Positions 43,001 to 51,499 of a DNA stretch of 64,000 bases are shown here, piece by piece; position 1 is the first letter of the stretch; each line of letters starts with the position of its first letter. The position numbers and the translations under genes are program-made. Source of the DNA: Streptomyces barkulensis (lineage in GTDB: Bacteria; Actinomycetota; Actinomycetes; Streptomycetales; Streptomycetaceae). The stretch is from assembly GCF_002843305.1 (NCBI RefSeq), contig NZ_PGSG01000025.1:174732-238731 (forward strand), in the 5' to 3' direction. Below the pieces are notes generated by a model. It saw nothing but the letters and a program-made list of their open reading frames with translations, did no database searches and had not been told where the DNA came from.

Positions 43001-45777
43001 AGGACGGGCATCGCGGTGGCGATGGTGGCCGGCTCCTTGATCCAGCTGTCGTTGTTCTGCTCCAGGGTCATGTTCAGCAGCCCCACCAGGTCACCGCGGA
43101 ACATCAGCACACCGCCGCCGGTGTGGTCGTTGGCGGCGGCGTCGATGCCCTCCTCGAACGGGGTGCCCCGCAGGACGTGGAAGAAGTCCCCGATCGGTCC
43201 CGGGCCCTTGACCACCTCGTTCTGCGCGCTGCCGATCGGTCTTTGGACCCGGACGTACTGGTCCCCGCGGATCAGGATGAGCTGGAAGTACGTCTGGAAG
43301 CCGCAGCAGTACGACGAGAAGGCGGTGTCGACGCCGTTCTCGAACGGGGTGCCCTGCAGACTGCCCAGCTCCTCGGTCAGGGAGCCCTGTCCGAGGAGCC
43401 GCCCCTCGGCCTCGTTGTAGGCGGCGGAGGAGCCGTCCTGGTTCACGGTGGGGTCGAGGCGGGCGTGCTTGCCCCCCTTGAACAGGTAGTGGTCCTCGTA
43501 CACATGGCCCTGGTCGTCGTCGCCGTACCGGCCGGTCCACACCGAGGCGTCGACCAGGGTCTTGACGGGGGAGACGGTGGTGTCGTCCGGGGAGCGCGAG
43601 GCGGAGCCGGAGCACCGGAAGGTCTGGTCGGTGTCGCTGAGCAGGTTGGCCGCCTTGCTCAGGCAGGCGCCCATGGCCCGCTGGCCGTAGGCGTTGGGGT
43701 GGATGGCCTCCTGCTGGTCGCCCTGCGACTCCCAGGGCACGTCCTTCGTCCCGTCCAGGAGGTAGGGGACCCAGCGGATCCACTCGGCGTCGGCGGCGGG
43801 CAGCCGGTTGTCCGGGCTGTTGGAGTCCGTCGCCTGCCGGGCGGTCCTCGCGCACAGCTCATGGCCGGCGAAGGCGTTCTGGAGGTCGAGGAAGACCGCG
43901 CCGCTCGCCTTGGCGGCCCGGCCGATCATCGCGCTGATCCGGGGCACCACGGAACTGTGCGCCCAGTCCGCGTCGACGTCCCGGAAGGGGCAGCCGCCGT
44001 TGCGGTAGCGGCTGTAGTCGACCAGGTCCTGCGGGTACTCGAAGTCCGCGCCGCGCGGCAGCGGGTTGGGGTAGGACTGCAGCACGATGCGGTAGCCGGC
44101 GTCGGACTGGCCGGCGTCGCGCAGCGTCTCGCGGATCTTCCGGACGGTGTCGGTGACCTCCTGCTCCACGTCGTCGAGGGCGGCCGCGAACGCCTCCTCC
44201 TGGGTGTCCTTGCACGGGGTGCCGCCGGGGATCATGTACGACTTCGCACAGGCGGCGATCAGGTCGGAGAAGTTCAGGTCGTTGCCGCCGATGGAGAGCG
44301 CCACCAGGGAGACGTGATGGTCCTCGGCGATCTCCGCGAGCTGTTCCACCTGGGGTTTGCGGCCCTTGAACTCCTCCTCGACGACATGCCGGGTCTCCGA
44401 CCCCGAGCAGGCGATGTTGAACCGGTACTCCTCGGAGACGCCGAGTTCGGCCGACATGATCGGCGCGGTGTCCGAGCGGTCGCACCGGTCGCCGCCCTCC
44501 GCGTAGGAGGTGTCGCCGTAGACCCGGGTCAGATCGTGGTCGCAGTCGTCGGCCGTGGAGCAGTTCACGGCGGCCCGGTCGGTGCCCCACACATGGCCGC
44601 TCGCCGAGGTGTTGGCGTTGCCCGCCCAGCGGCCTCCCTCGCCGGAGATGAAGCTGTCGCCCATGGAGACGACGGCGGACGGCCGCGAGTCGTAGCCCTC
44701 GCACGCCGCGCCGTCCTCGTCGGCCACGCTGTTCCCGGCGGCCGGTGACGAGGGGGCCTGCGGCACGGGGGTCCGCTGTAGGTCCCGCAGCATGAGGTTC
44801 GACGGGAAGTAGACCGTCACGAACTCCCAGATCCCGCAGATCAGCGCGTCCCCGTCGGCGAAGAGCGCCGGGTAGTGATCCGAGCCGCCGTTCGAGCCCA
44901 GTCGCACGGTGTAGTCGGCGATCTGCTCGTCGGCCACCATGAAGTCCAGCGCGGAGCCCGACTTCTGGGTGGGGGCAGGCTCCCCGTTGCTCTTCTTCGC
45001 GTAGTAGACGTGGCCGCCCGCCGTGTCGGTGAACGTGTTCGGCACGCTGTTGAAGTCGCCCAGGATGCGCCAGTGCTCGCCCGCGGGCACGCTGTCCGCC
45101 ACGGCGCTCACCAGATCCCTGGCGTGCCCGTTCTGCGCGTCACCGGACCGCCTGGACTCCGTGTGGATGTCGAAGAACCAGGTGTCGCCGAACTTCAGCC
45201 CGAGCGCCGGGCGCGAGCGCAGGTAGTGCGTGGCGGCGCTGGGGGAGTCGGCCGCCCGGACGACCATCGCGTCGTCCGGGCGGACGGCGCTCCAGACCGC
45301 CAGCGACTTGCCGGAGTTGCCGTTCAGGTCCACCGGCTCCCCGGCGTCCTGGAGGTTGTACACCTTCAGGTAGTACAGGTAGCCGACGTCCGGGTTCGCC
45401 CGGGGCTGCCCCCACCTCAGCTCGTGCAGGCTGTACTTGAGGCTGGGCAGGCCGGTCGGGGTGGTGTCCAGGTCGCCGAGGTTGTCGTGGATCCGGTTGG
45501 CGGCGGTGAGCTCCGTGGTGCCGGGCGGGGTCTGCGCCTCCTGGAGCGCCACCAGATCGGCCTTGCCGATCAGGTTCTGCACCGGTGAGGACCACTTGAG
45601 GCCGCCGCCCTGCATGTTGAAGGTGATGGCCCGTGTGGGCACGGGCGCCACGGCGGCGGCCGGTCTCGCGGGCGTCAGGGCCGCCAGCAGTCCGGCCAGC
45701 AGGGCCAGGGCCAGCAGGGCGGGGAGGGGTAAGGGCCGGGACCGGGTCCGGCGCCGGACGGTGGGGGGTCTGCCCAT
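40006..45777 (-). CDS. Giant secreted multi-enzyme protein: CdtB/DNase I-like, SGNH esterase, hemopexin-like, GH18 chitinase, lectin and CBM5/12
   Basis: A 1,923-residue preprotein. A Sec signal (RRRTRSRPLPLPALLALALL ... PAAA) ends near 43. Residues 48-335 are an exo/endonuclease-phosphatase domain of CdtB type: ITFNMQGGG, ALQEAQTPPG, ILGDFNSVP and the catalytic-His GSDHYPALF. Residues about 365-680 are an SGNH hydrolase (MGDSFISGEGG with Ser about 375; GGNDLN; AIHPNAYGQ). Residues about 770-970 are hemopexin-like repeats (GTPFENGVDTAF, GTPFEEGIDAAA, GTGFDQHVDSAI). A GH18 chitinase follows with DGVDIDYEYP at about 1218. Beyond it are a beta-sandwich, a ricin-like stretch (QWKIEDVNSGNLLD) and a final chitin-binding YYWKAKYWTKGNTPDAS. 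Targets are inferred: chitin, lipid esters and possibly nucleic acid or phosphoesters. Confidence 0.93.
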   Translation of the reverse strand: MGRPPTVRRRTRSRPLPLPALLALALLAGLLAALTPARPAAAVAPVPTRAITFNMQGGGLKWSSPVQNLIGKADLVALQEAQTPPGTTELTAANRIHDNLGDLDTTPTGLPSLKYSLHELRWGQPRANPDVGYLYYLKVYNLQDAGEPVDLNGNSGKSLAVWSAVRPDDAMVVRAADSPSAATHYLRSRPALGLKFGDTWFFDIHTESRRSGDAQNGHARDLVSAVADSVPAGEHWRILGDFNSVPNTFTDTAGGHVYYAKKSNGEPAPTQKSGSALDFMVADEQIADYTVRLGSNGGSDHYPALFADGDALICGIWEFVTVYFPSNLMLRDLQRTPVPQAPSSPAAGNSVADEDGAACEGYDSRPSAVVSMGDSFISGEGGRWAGNANTSASGHVWGTDRAAVNCSTADDCDHDLTRVYGDTSYAEGGDRCDRSDTAPIMSAELGVSEEYRFNIACSGSETRHVVEEEFKGRKPQVEQLAEIAEDHHVSLVALSIGGNDLNFSDLIAACAKSYMIPGGTPCKDTQEEAFAAALDDVEQEVTDTVRKIRETLRDAGQSDAGYRIVLQSYPNPLPRGADFEYPQDLVDYSRYRNGGCPFRDVDADWAHSSVVPRISAMIGRAAKASGAVFLDLQNAFAGHELCARTARQATDSNSPDNRLPAADAEWIRWVPYLLDGTKDVPWESQGDQQEAIHPNAYGQRAMGACLSKAANLLSDTDQTFRCSGSASRSPDDTTVSPVKTLVDASVWTGRYGDDDQGHVYEDHYLFKGGKHARLDPTVNQDGSSAAYNEAEGRLLGQGSLTEELGSLQGTPFENGVDTAFSSYCCGFQTYFQLILIRGDQYVRVQRPIGSAQNEVVKGPGPIGDFFHVLRGTPFEEGIDAAANDHTGGGVLMFRGDLVGLLNMTLEQNNDSWIKEPATIATAMPVLAGTGFDQHVDSAITLQGSLTVLVSGDQAVMLNVDRSDLSRTTVVKGPMSLTEMWPSLRELDWLQERPPPLVVQRQALMSGPQPPEDPEPEGPGPWSTEAADQPKCRPDGMTPTEGVNTPYCLLYDDRGRERMGERHPRRLVGYFTGWRTGGNGEPMYLPGSIPWGQVTHVNYAFAHIEDNRVSVGDTSDPANPATGMTWPGVPGAEMDPDLPYKGNFNLLNKYKKQHPRVRTLISVGGWAETGGHFDADGNRIADGGFYTLATNADGSVNQPAIDTFADSAVDFIRTYGFDGVDIDYEYPTALADAGNPADWPVANPRRKGLNAGYTALMKTLREKLDRASAEDDRYYQLTAAVSASGYLLRGQEDFRALQYLDFANTMTYDFHGTWNSYVGPQSPLYDDGKDAELAAAGIYDEETNPEYQKMGYFNADWSYHYLRGALQSGRINLGIPYYTRGWKNVTGGENGLWGTSELTDQSQCPDGTGPNGSTTACGAGATGIDNLWHDTDRGKEVAAGSNPMWHAKNLERGIPPSYREQFGLSASDPANQVGGYERHWDDTLKASWLWNGDKKVFLSTQDEQDIAAKADYIADTGAGGAMVWELAGDYNCPQDRECVPGYTLTKALDNALRDAGPYGNTRNGGTELPTEVVDVTAELTDYPTDTAQMWPQQPKLRITNNTDTTLPEGTELSFDIPTSTPPLLKDEAWQEMEDAVEPGHTGPSAGGLDGDFHRVTLRLGYCEDIAPGASRDIALKYYLPITGPANFKLAIGGEEYGLVQDHRKGTITVEPDASGGGTACRAEAWDASRTYNPAWAPFTLWQTGEQWKIEDVNSGNLLDHPAGWDRAHLYPSRDNVHQLWNIEPDGGDGVFRITNDSSGEEQCLGAQRKLASLTVRDCGSAGGQRWRLLDADGNPADAPQHGTSYTLITHDDTTGPSSDFVAEPLNSGNTAGTHAVAGDPGGITRTVVSHGGYYWKAKYWTKGNTPDASDPDNPWTRLGPVPAG

Positions 45778-46037
45778 GGAAGGCGATCTCTCTTCTCTTG
45801 TCGGGGCCGCGCGGGCGGCGCGGAACGGCACCGGGACGGGCGTCGGGGTGCCGTGGAATTTTTGCAAACGCCGGTAACAAACCGGTGAACTCCCCCCGGG
45901 CGCCGGCCAAAACGGTGCGCGGAGCGGTACGGGACGGGCGCGGTCTCCGGGGTTCCGGCGCCAACCCGCCCTGGCGGGTGAGGTGTTGCGCCGGATAGGT
46001 TCGCCGCGTTCACGGACAAGCCCACGGGAGGGCACAC
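45778..46037. promoter_or_regulatory. 260-bp divergent promoter region of the giant protein and the peptidase
   Basis: The centre is locally AT-rich (GGAATTTTTGCAAACG, 45856-45871) with an inverted repeat CCGGT-aacaa-ACCGG (45871-45885). It separates two divergently transcribed secreted-protein genes and probably holds both promoters. No DasR-type site was recognised. Confidence 0.5.
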
Positions 46038-47465
46038 ATGCGCAAGGCGCTCAGAGCGCTGCTGACCCTGCTGGTGCTCATCGGCACCGTCAGCGTCGGC
46101 AGCGCGTCGGCGGGGGCCGCCACCGCGGCCGGGACCGACATCGAGGACCGCATCCTCGCGATACCGGGGATGCGTCTGATCGAGGAGAAGCCGGTCGACG
46201 GCTACCGCTTCCTCGTGCTGGGCTACCGGCAGCCCGTCGACCACCGCAGGCCCTGGAAGGGCAGTTTCGAGCAGCGCCTGACGGTGCTGCACAGGGGCGA
46301 GGACCGGCCCACCGTCTTCTACACCTCCGGCTACGGGCTGCGCACCACGCCCTCGCGCAGCGAGCCGACGCGGATGACCGACGGCAACCAGGTCTCCATG
46401 GAGTACCGCTTCTTCACCCCGTCACGGCCCCGGCCCGCCGACTGGTCCAAGCTCGACATCTGGCAGGCGGCCAGCGACCAGCACCGTGTCTTCCGCGCCC
46501 TGCACCGGATCTACGACGAGGAGTGGATCTCCACCGGCGGCAGCAAGGGCGGGATGACGGCCACGTACTACCGCCGCTTCTACCCGCACGACATGGACGG
46601 CACGGTCGCCTACGTCGCGCCCAACGACGTCAACGACAAGGAGGACTCGGCCTACGACGAGTTCTTCGCCACCGTCTCCACCGCCGAGTGCCGCGAGCGG
46701 CTGAACGCCGTGCAGCGCGAGGTCTTCGTGCGCCGCGACGAGATCGTGGCCCGCTACGAGGCGTGGGCGAAGCGGGAGGGCTACACCTTCGAGGTCGTCG
46801 GCAGCGCCGACAAGGCCTTCGAGAACGTCGGCCTGGACCTGGTGTGGGCCTGGTGGCAGTACGGCTCGGAGTCCGATTGCGGCCAGGTGCCCGGGGCGGA
46901 CGCGACCACCGACGAGCTGTACGGCTTCGTCGATCAGGTGGCGGGCTTCTCCTTCTACACCGACCAGGGCCTGGAGTACTACACGCCGTACTACTACCAG
47001 GCCGGCACCCAGCTCGGCGCGCCGAGCTTCGACACCCCGCACCTGGACGGGCTGCTGCGCTACCCGGGCATCTACGACCCGCGCTCCTACGTCCCGCGCG
47101 AGATCCCGATGAGCTTCGACAGGAAGGCGATGCGCGACATCGACAAGTGGGTGCGCAAGGACGCCGAGCGGATGCTGTTCGTCTACGGCGAGAACGACCC
47201 GTGGGGAGCGGAGCCCTTCCGGCCGGGCCGCGGCAGTGAGGACTCCTACGTCCTGACCGCGCCCGGCGCCAACCACGGCGCGAACATCGCCGCTCTGGAG
47301 GAGGACGACAGGGCCCTGGCCACCGACGCCCTGATGCGGTGGGCCGGCCTGGACGCCGACGCCGACGCCGACGCCTCCGCGAAGCGGAAGGCGGCGCCGC
47401 TCGCGCCGTACGACGCGAAGCTGGACCGGGCCGACAAGGCCGACCGGCGGATGCTGCGCCCGTAA
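46038..47465 (+). CDS. Secreted S28-family tripeptidyl aminopeptidase
   Basis: A 475-residue secreted serine peptidase releasing N-terminal tripeptides, known in Streptomyces from S28-like Tap enzymes. The signal peptide is MRKALRALLTLLVLIGTVSV ... AGAATA (cut near 30). The fold is an alpha/beta-hydrolase: the nucleophile elbow WISTGGSKGGMTATYY carries the Ser, MLFVYGENDPWGAEPF carries the Asp and APGANHGANI carries the His. The tail has an Asp-Ala repeat (DADADADAS). It is divergent from the giant chitinase-toxin gene and followed by a strong hairpin. A role in processing extracellular proteins or peptides is inferred. Confidence 0.94.
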   Translation: MRKALRALLTLLVLIGTVSVGSASAGAATAAGTDIEDRILAIPGMRLIEEKPVDGYRFLVLGYRQPVDHRRPWKGSFEQRLTVLHRGEDRPTVFYTSGYGLRTTPSRSEPTRMTDGNQVSMEYRFFTPSRPRPADWSKLDIWQAASDQHRVFRALHRIYDEEWISTGGSKGGMTATYYRRFYPHDMDGTVAYVAPNDVNDKEDSAYDEFFATVSTAECRERLNAVQREVFVRRDEIVARYEAWAKREGYTFEVVGSADKAFENVGLDLVWAWWQYGSESDCGQVPGADATTDELYGFVDQVAGFSFYTDQGLEYYTPYYYQAGTQLGAPSFDTPHLDGLLRYPGIYDPRSYVPREIPMSFDRKAMRDIDKWVRKDAERMLFVYGENDPWGAEPFRPGRGSEDSYVLTAPGANHGANIAALEEDDRALATDALMRWAGLDADADADASAKRKAAPLAPYDAKLDRADKADRRMLRP

Positions 47466-47481
47466 GGCACGCCCCGCGGGA

Positions 47482-47527
47482 GGAAACGGTGGGCGCGACC
47501 GGACCTCCGGTCGCGCCCACCGTTTCC
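47482..47527. terminator. Perfect 22-bp-arm hairpin between convergent genes
   Basis: Bases 47482-47503 pair without mismatch with 47506-47527. It lies 17 bp after the peptidase stop and before the leftward lipoprotein stop. It is very stable and a probable bidirectional terminator. Confidence 0.88.
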
Positions 47528-47582
47528 GTGTACGGGCCGTGTGTACGGGCCGTGTGCCCGGACGGGGTGCCCGGACGGGGTG

Positions 47583-48971
47583 TCAGCCGCGCGGGTGGAA
47601 CACGAACAGCAGCCCGCCGCCGTCCGCCATCGGCGAGAAGCCGCCCGCCTTCGGCAGCGACAGGAACGGCACCTCGGTGTCCTGGGGCAGCGCCTCCGGC
47701 TCGCCCGTGGAGAGGGAGACGGCGACGGGCGTGCTTTCGGTCGTCCCGTCGCCCCCGGCGAAGCCGTAGGCGGTGCCGTCGTCGCCGACGGACAGCAGCC
47801 GGACGCCCTTGCGCCGGTCGGTCTCCCCGAAGCAGTGGGCCCTGCCGCGTTCGAAGTCGAGGGCGAGGGCGCCGATGACGGCGTAGCGGCCGTTCGCGGA
47901 CAGCACCGGCCGGGGCGGTGCGTCGGCCGACCGCTCCACCGTGCGGCACGGGGCGGACATCTCCAGCTTCCCGGTACTCAGGTCGTGCACGGCCCACACC
48001 GGCCGGCCCAGGGGGTCGTCCTCGGCGGTCCAGGAGGAGATGACGTGGTCGCCGGCGGTCGTCCACAGCCGGCCGTCCTTGTACCTCTCGTACTCCTCCG
48101 TGTCGACGCCCGGCGGAACGGCGTCGCTCGCCTGCCAGCCCCCGTCGACGCCGAAGCCGCGGGTGGAGAGCGCGATCACCGGGCCGGCGGAGGACAGCGC
48201 GCCCACCTCACCGCTGCCGCAGCCCACCTTCCGGCAGTAGACGGGCAGTTTCTGGTCGGCCCGGTACGTCTCGAACCGGCCCGTGGAGACGTCGACCGCC
48301 GCCGCGTTCCAGCCGAGGTCCTTCCAGCGGACCAGGAGCCCGTCCCCGCCGTCGCGCACCTCGACGTCCCCGGAGCGGGTGTCGGCCGGGACGGTGACGG
48401 TGTGGGCGGGGGCGACCTTCTCCCCGGACGAGCCGGCCGGGTAGAGGGCCAGGGAGATCACCTTCTCGCCCTTGCTGAGCGCGTCCTCGCCCTGGAGGCC
48501 GTGCGCCCAGACGACGACGTACTCGCGCCCCTTCTCGTGCACGACGAGGAGCCGGGGGATCCGCGGCGCCCGCATGGACAGGCCTCCGTCGTCCTCCGCG
48601 GCCGGCGGCTCCCACGGCTCGCCCTTCCAGCGCAGGGCGCCGGTGACCGCGTCACGGGCCTCGACGGTGTAGGCCCCGCCGTCGCGCTGGAGGAAGGCGA
48701 CGACCCCCGCTTCGGGCGCGGCGTCCACCGGCGCGGTCCGGGCGCCCTCCGGCAGCCAGGTGACGGTCTCCTGCCAGCCCTTGGAGGTGTCGAAGCCCTC
48801 CGGGGCCTTCACCGGGGTCCTGAGCGGCTTCTCGGCTCCGATGGGCGGCTTGCCGGAGCCGCCGGCGGCGGACCCGGACCCGCCCGTGCCGTCCTCGTCG
48901 CCGCTCCCGCCGCATGCGGCCAGCAGCCCCGCGGCCACCACGGCCGCGAGCGCCTTCCTCACGGTTGTCAC
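47583..48971 (-). CDS. Lipoprotein with beta-propeller-like repeats
   Basis: A 462-residue lipoprotein. VTTVRKALAAVVAAGLLAACGGSG has the lipobox LAAC, with Cys at about 20 as the lipidation site, then a Gly/Ser linker. The rest resembles PQQ-like or YVTN propeller proteins: repeated strands such as YTVEARDAVTGALRWKGEPW, VDVSTGRFETYRADQ, WAVHDLSTGKLEM and VGDDGTAYGFAGG. It has two Cys pairs (YCRKVGCGSG; PCRT ... HCFG) possibly disulfide-bonded. The function is unknown, and a surface sensor or scaffold is inference. GTG 48971 has GAGGAGG about 6 nt upstream. Confidence 0.85.
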   Translation of the reverse strand: MTTVRKALAAVVAAGLLAACGGSGDEDGTGGSGSAAGGSGKPPIGAEKPLRTPVKAPEGFDTSKGWQETVTWLPEGARTAPVDAAPEAGVVAFLQRDGGAYTVEARDAVTGALRWKGEPWEPPAAEDDGGLSMRAPRIPRLLVVHEKGREYVVVWAHGLQGEDALSKGEKVISLALYPAGSSGEKVAPAHTVTVPADTRSGDVEVRDGGDGLLVRWKDLGWNAAAVDVSTGRFETYRADQKLPVYCRKVGCGSGEVGALSSAGPVIALSTRGFGVDGGWQASDAVPPGVDTEEYERYKDGRLWTTAGDHVISSWTAEDDPLGRPVWAVHDLSTGKLEMSAPCRTVERSADAPPRPVLSANGRYAVIGALALDFERGRAHCFGETDRRKGVRLLSVGDDGTAYGFAGGDGTTESTPVAVSLSTGEPEALPQDTEVPFLSLPKAGGFSPMADGGGLLFVFHPRG

Positions 48972-49103
48972 CGCGCGCCTCCTCGGGCAGGGGGCGGCGT
49001 TCCCTGCCGACTCCCCCCGTAGCATCGATCAGGTCATCCGAAGACTACCGATCGTCCATGGCGGCCGGCGCGGGCGGCTCGGGCGGCTCGGGCGAAAGGG
49101 CCG

Positions 49104-50213
49104 TCAACCAACCCGTGGAGCAGGTCGGTCGGCGCGCGGGGCCGCGGTCGAGGCACGGACCATCAGCTCGGTGCGGACGGTCGCCACGCCTCCGGGGGGA
49201 GCCGACTCCCGGCCCAGCGCCAGCCGTCCGGCGCGGGCGCCCGCGTCGTGGAGCGGGATGCGGACGGTGGTCAGGGCGGGGGAGGCGTCCGCGCTGAAGG
49301 GCAGGTCGTCGAAGCCGGCCACGGACACGTCCCCGGGGATGCCCAGGCCCGCCTCGCGCAGTGCGGCGCAGACGCCGAGGGCGACGGTGTCGTTGGCGGC
49401 CAGCACGGCCGTCAGGCCCGGCTCGCGGCGCAGCAGCTCCAGGGTGCCGTCGTAGCCGGAGGAGCGGTCGTACGCGCCGTGCACGGTGAGGCGTCCGGCC
49501 TCCGCGAGCAGGTCATGACCGTGATCGCGGTCGTGGTCGGCCAGGGCGGCCCGGTGGCCCTCCAGCCGGTGCCGGGTGGTGGTGCGCTCGGCCGGGCCCG
49601 CGACATAGCCGATGCGGCGGTGGCCGAGGGCGAGCAGATGCTCGGTCAGGCGGCGGGCGCCGCCGCGGTTGTCGAAGGCCACGGTGAGCGGCACACCCCC
49701 GTCCGGGGGGCCGTCGCCGTCCGCCTCCGGCAGCGGCGGCCTGCCGCACAGCACCACCCGGGTGCCGGCGGCGGCCAGCCGGCGCAGCCGGGCGGACAGC
49801 GCCTCGGCGTGCTCCGGGTCCTCCACCGCGCTGCCGGTGAGGACGACGGCGGCGGCGCGCTGGCGCTGGAGGAGCGTGAGGTAGGTCAGTTCGCGCTGGG
49901 GGGAGCCGCCGGTGTTGCACACCACCGCCAGTTTCCCGCCGGCCTTATCCGGTTCCATCTCCGACTGGACGGCGCTTGCCATGATCCCGAAGAACGGGTC
50001 GGCGATGTCGTTGACGAGGACGCCGACGAGATCGGAGCTGGCGGCGGCCAGGGAGCTGGCCGGCCCGTTCACGACGTACTCCAGCTCCTCCACCGCGCGC
50101 AGCACCCGGCTGCGGGTGGCCCCGGCCACCGGATAGTTGCCGCTCAGTACGCGCGAGACGGTGGCCGCCGAGACCCCGGCCCGGGCCGCCACGTCCGCCA
50201 GCGTCACTGCCAT
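49104..50213 (-). CDS. LacI-family repressor of the adjacent sugar operon
   Basis: A 369-residue LacI/GalR repressor. The HTH with hinge is VTLADVAARAGVSAATVSRVLSGNYPVAGATRSRV. The effector domain is a periplasmic-binding-like fold (LVGVLVNDIADPFFGIMASAVQ; RRIGYVAGPAERTTTRHRLEG; AANDTVALGVCAAL; VAGFDDLPFSADASP). It is divergent from a three-gene sugar operon with a TAGAAAGCGCTTTCTA operator between, so it most likely represses that operon and itself. The effector sugar is unknown. Confidence 0.93.
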   Translation of the reverse strand: MAVTLADVAARAGVSAATVSRVLSGNYPVAGATRSRVLRAVEELEYVVNGPASSLAAASSDLVGVLVNDIADPFFGIMASAVQSEMEPDKAGGKLAVVCNTGGSPQRELTYLTLLQRQRAAAVVLTGSAVEDPEHAEALSARLRRLAAAGTRVVLCGRPPLPEADGDGPPDGGVPLTVAFDNRGGARRLTEHLLALGHRRIGYVAGPAERTTTRHRLEGHRAALADHDRDHGHDLLAEAGRLTVHGAYDRSSGYDGTLELLRREPGLTAVLAANDTVALGVCAALREAGLGIPGDVSVAGFDDLPFSADASPALTTVRIPLHDAGARAGRLALGRESAPPGGVATVRTELMVRASTAAPRADRPAPRVG

Positions 50214-50296
50214 CGATTCCTCCGGTGCGGTTCTTCCGCGGGTGTCGTCTGCGGGTCTTGTCGTGAGTGCTGTGGGCAGGCTAGCTTGCCATGGGA

Positions 50297-50312
50297 TAGA
50301 AAGCGCTTTCTA
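50297..50312. promoter_or_regulatory. LacI-type operator TAGAAAGCGCTTTCTA
   Basis: A perfect 16-bp palindrome with the classic central GAAAGCGCTTTC of LacI/CcpA family sites, 17 bp before the start codon of the oxidoreductase. A repressor here would block the operon's promoter or early transcription. Confidence 0.88.
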
Positions 50313-50329
50313 AAGCGAGAGGGAAGCTC

Positions 50330-51499
50330 ATGACACGCAGGGTCGTACGGATCGCCATGAACGGCGTCACCGGCCGGATGGGATACCGCCAGCATCTGGT
50401 CCGCTCCATCCTCGCCATCCGCGAGCAGGGCGGACTGGAGCTGGGCGACGGCGATGTGCTGTGGCCCGAACCGGTCCTCGTCGGGCGCCGCGAGCACGCG
50501 CTGAGGGCGCTCGCCGAGCGCCACGGCCTCGACCCCGACGCCGTGAGCTGCGACCTCGACGCCGTACTGGCCGACGAGAGCGTCGAGATCTACTTCGACG
50601 CCCAGGTCACCTCCGCCCGCGAGGCCGCCATCCGCAAGGCGATCGCCGCCGGCAAGCACGTCTACACCGAGAAGCCCACCGCCACCGGCCTCGACGGCGC
50701 GCTGGAACTGGCCCGGCTGGCCCGCACCGCCGGCGTCAAGCACGGCGTGGTGCAGGACAAGCTCTTTCTGCCGGGGCTGCTCAAGCTCAAGCGACTGATC
50801 GACGGCGGCTTCTTCGGCCGCATCCTGTCGGTGCGCGGCGAGTTCGGCTACTGGGTCTTCGAGGGCGACTGGCAGCCCGCCCAGCGCCCCTCGTGGAACT
50901 ACCGGGCCGAGGACGGCGGCGGCATCGTCGTCGACATGTTCCCGCACTGGGAGTACGTCCTGCACGAGCTGTTCGGCCGGGTGCGCACCGTCCAGGCCGT
51001 CACCGCCACCCACGTCCCGCAGCGCTGGGACGAGCTGGGCAAGCCGTACCAGGCCACCGCCGACGACGCCGCCTACGGCATCTTCCAGCTCGACGGCGGG
51101 ATCGTCGCACAGATCAACTCCTCCTGGACCGTGCGGGTGAACCGCGACGAACTGGTGGAGTTCCAGGTCGACGGCACCGAGGGGTCGGCCGTCGCCGGAC
51201 TGCGCACCTGCCGCGTCCAGCACCGCTCCGCCACCCCGAAGCCGGTGTGGAACCCCGACCTGCCGGTGACCGAGTCCTTCCGCGACCAGTGGCAGGAAGT
51301 GCCCGACAACCACCCCGAGGGCGGGGAGTTCGACAATGGCTTCAAAGCGCAGTGGGAGCTCTTCCTGCGCCATGTGGCGCTGGACGAGCCCTACACCTGG
51401 GATCTGCTGGCCGGCGCCCGCGGCGTCCAGCTCGCCGAACTCGGCCTGGCCTCGGCCGCCGAGGGCCGCCGCCTCGACGTACCGGAGCTGAGCCTGTGA
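50330..51499 (+). CDS. Gfo/Idh/MocA-family oxidoreductase
   Basis: A 389-residue NAD(P)-dependent sugar oxidoreductase. The Rossmann domain is VRIAMNGVTGRMGYRQHLVRSILAIR, an atypical nucleotide loop (G-x2-G-x2-G) longer than usual. The family motif EKPTATGLDGALELARLA contains the catalytic Lys of E-K-P. The C-terminal domain includes FGYWVFEGDWQPAQRPSWNYRAEDGGGIVVDMFPHWEYVLHELFG with the conserved Asp/His. It is the first gene of a three-gene operon with GTGA overlaps, under LacI control. The substrate is probably a sugar or cyclitol, with identity unknown. Confidence 0.92.
   Translation: MTRRVVRIAMNGVTGRMGYRQHLVRSILAIREQGGLELGDGDVLWPEPVLVGRREHALRALAERHGLDPDAVSCDLDAVLADESVEIYFDAQVTSAREAAIRKAIAAGKHVYTEKPTATGLDGALELARLARTAGVKHGVVQDKLFLPGLLKLKRLIDGGFFGRILSVRGEFGYWVFEGDWQPAQRPSWNYRAEDGGGIVVDMFPHWEYVLHELFGRVRTVQAVTATHVPQRWDELGKPYQATADDAAYGIFQLDGGIVAQINSSWTVRVNRDELVEFQVDGTEGSAVAGLRTCRVQHRSATPKPVWNPDLPVTESFRDQWQEVPDNHPEGGEFDNGFKAQWELFLRHVALDEPYTWDLLAGARGVQLAELGLASAAEGRRLDVPELSL

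Noticed and set aside
40822..44748. A 1,308-codon plus-strand frame opposite the giant secreted protein
   Set aside because: Antisense shadow. The minus-strand frame has intact catalytic motifs throughout.
45778..46037. DasR (N-acetylglucosamine) operator before the chitinase-containing gene
   Set aside because: The TGGTCTAGACCA-type sequence was looked for and is absent. Only an unrelated CCGGT/ACCGG repeat is present.
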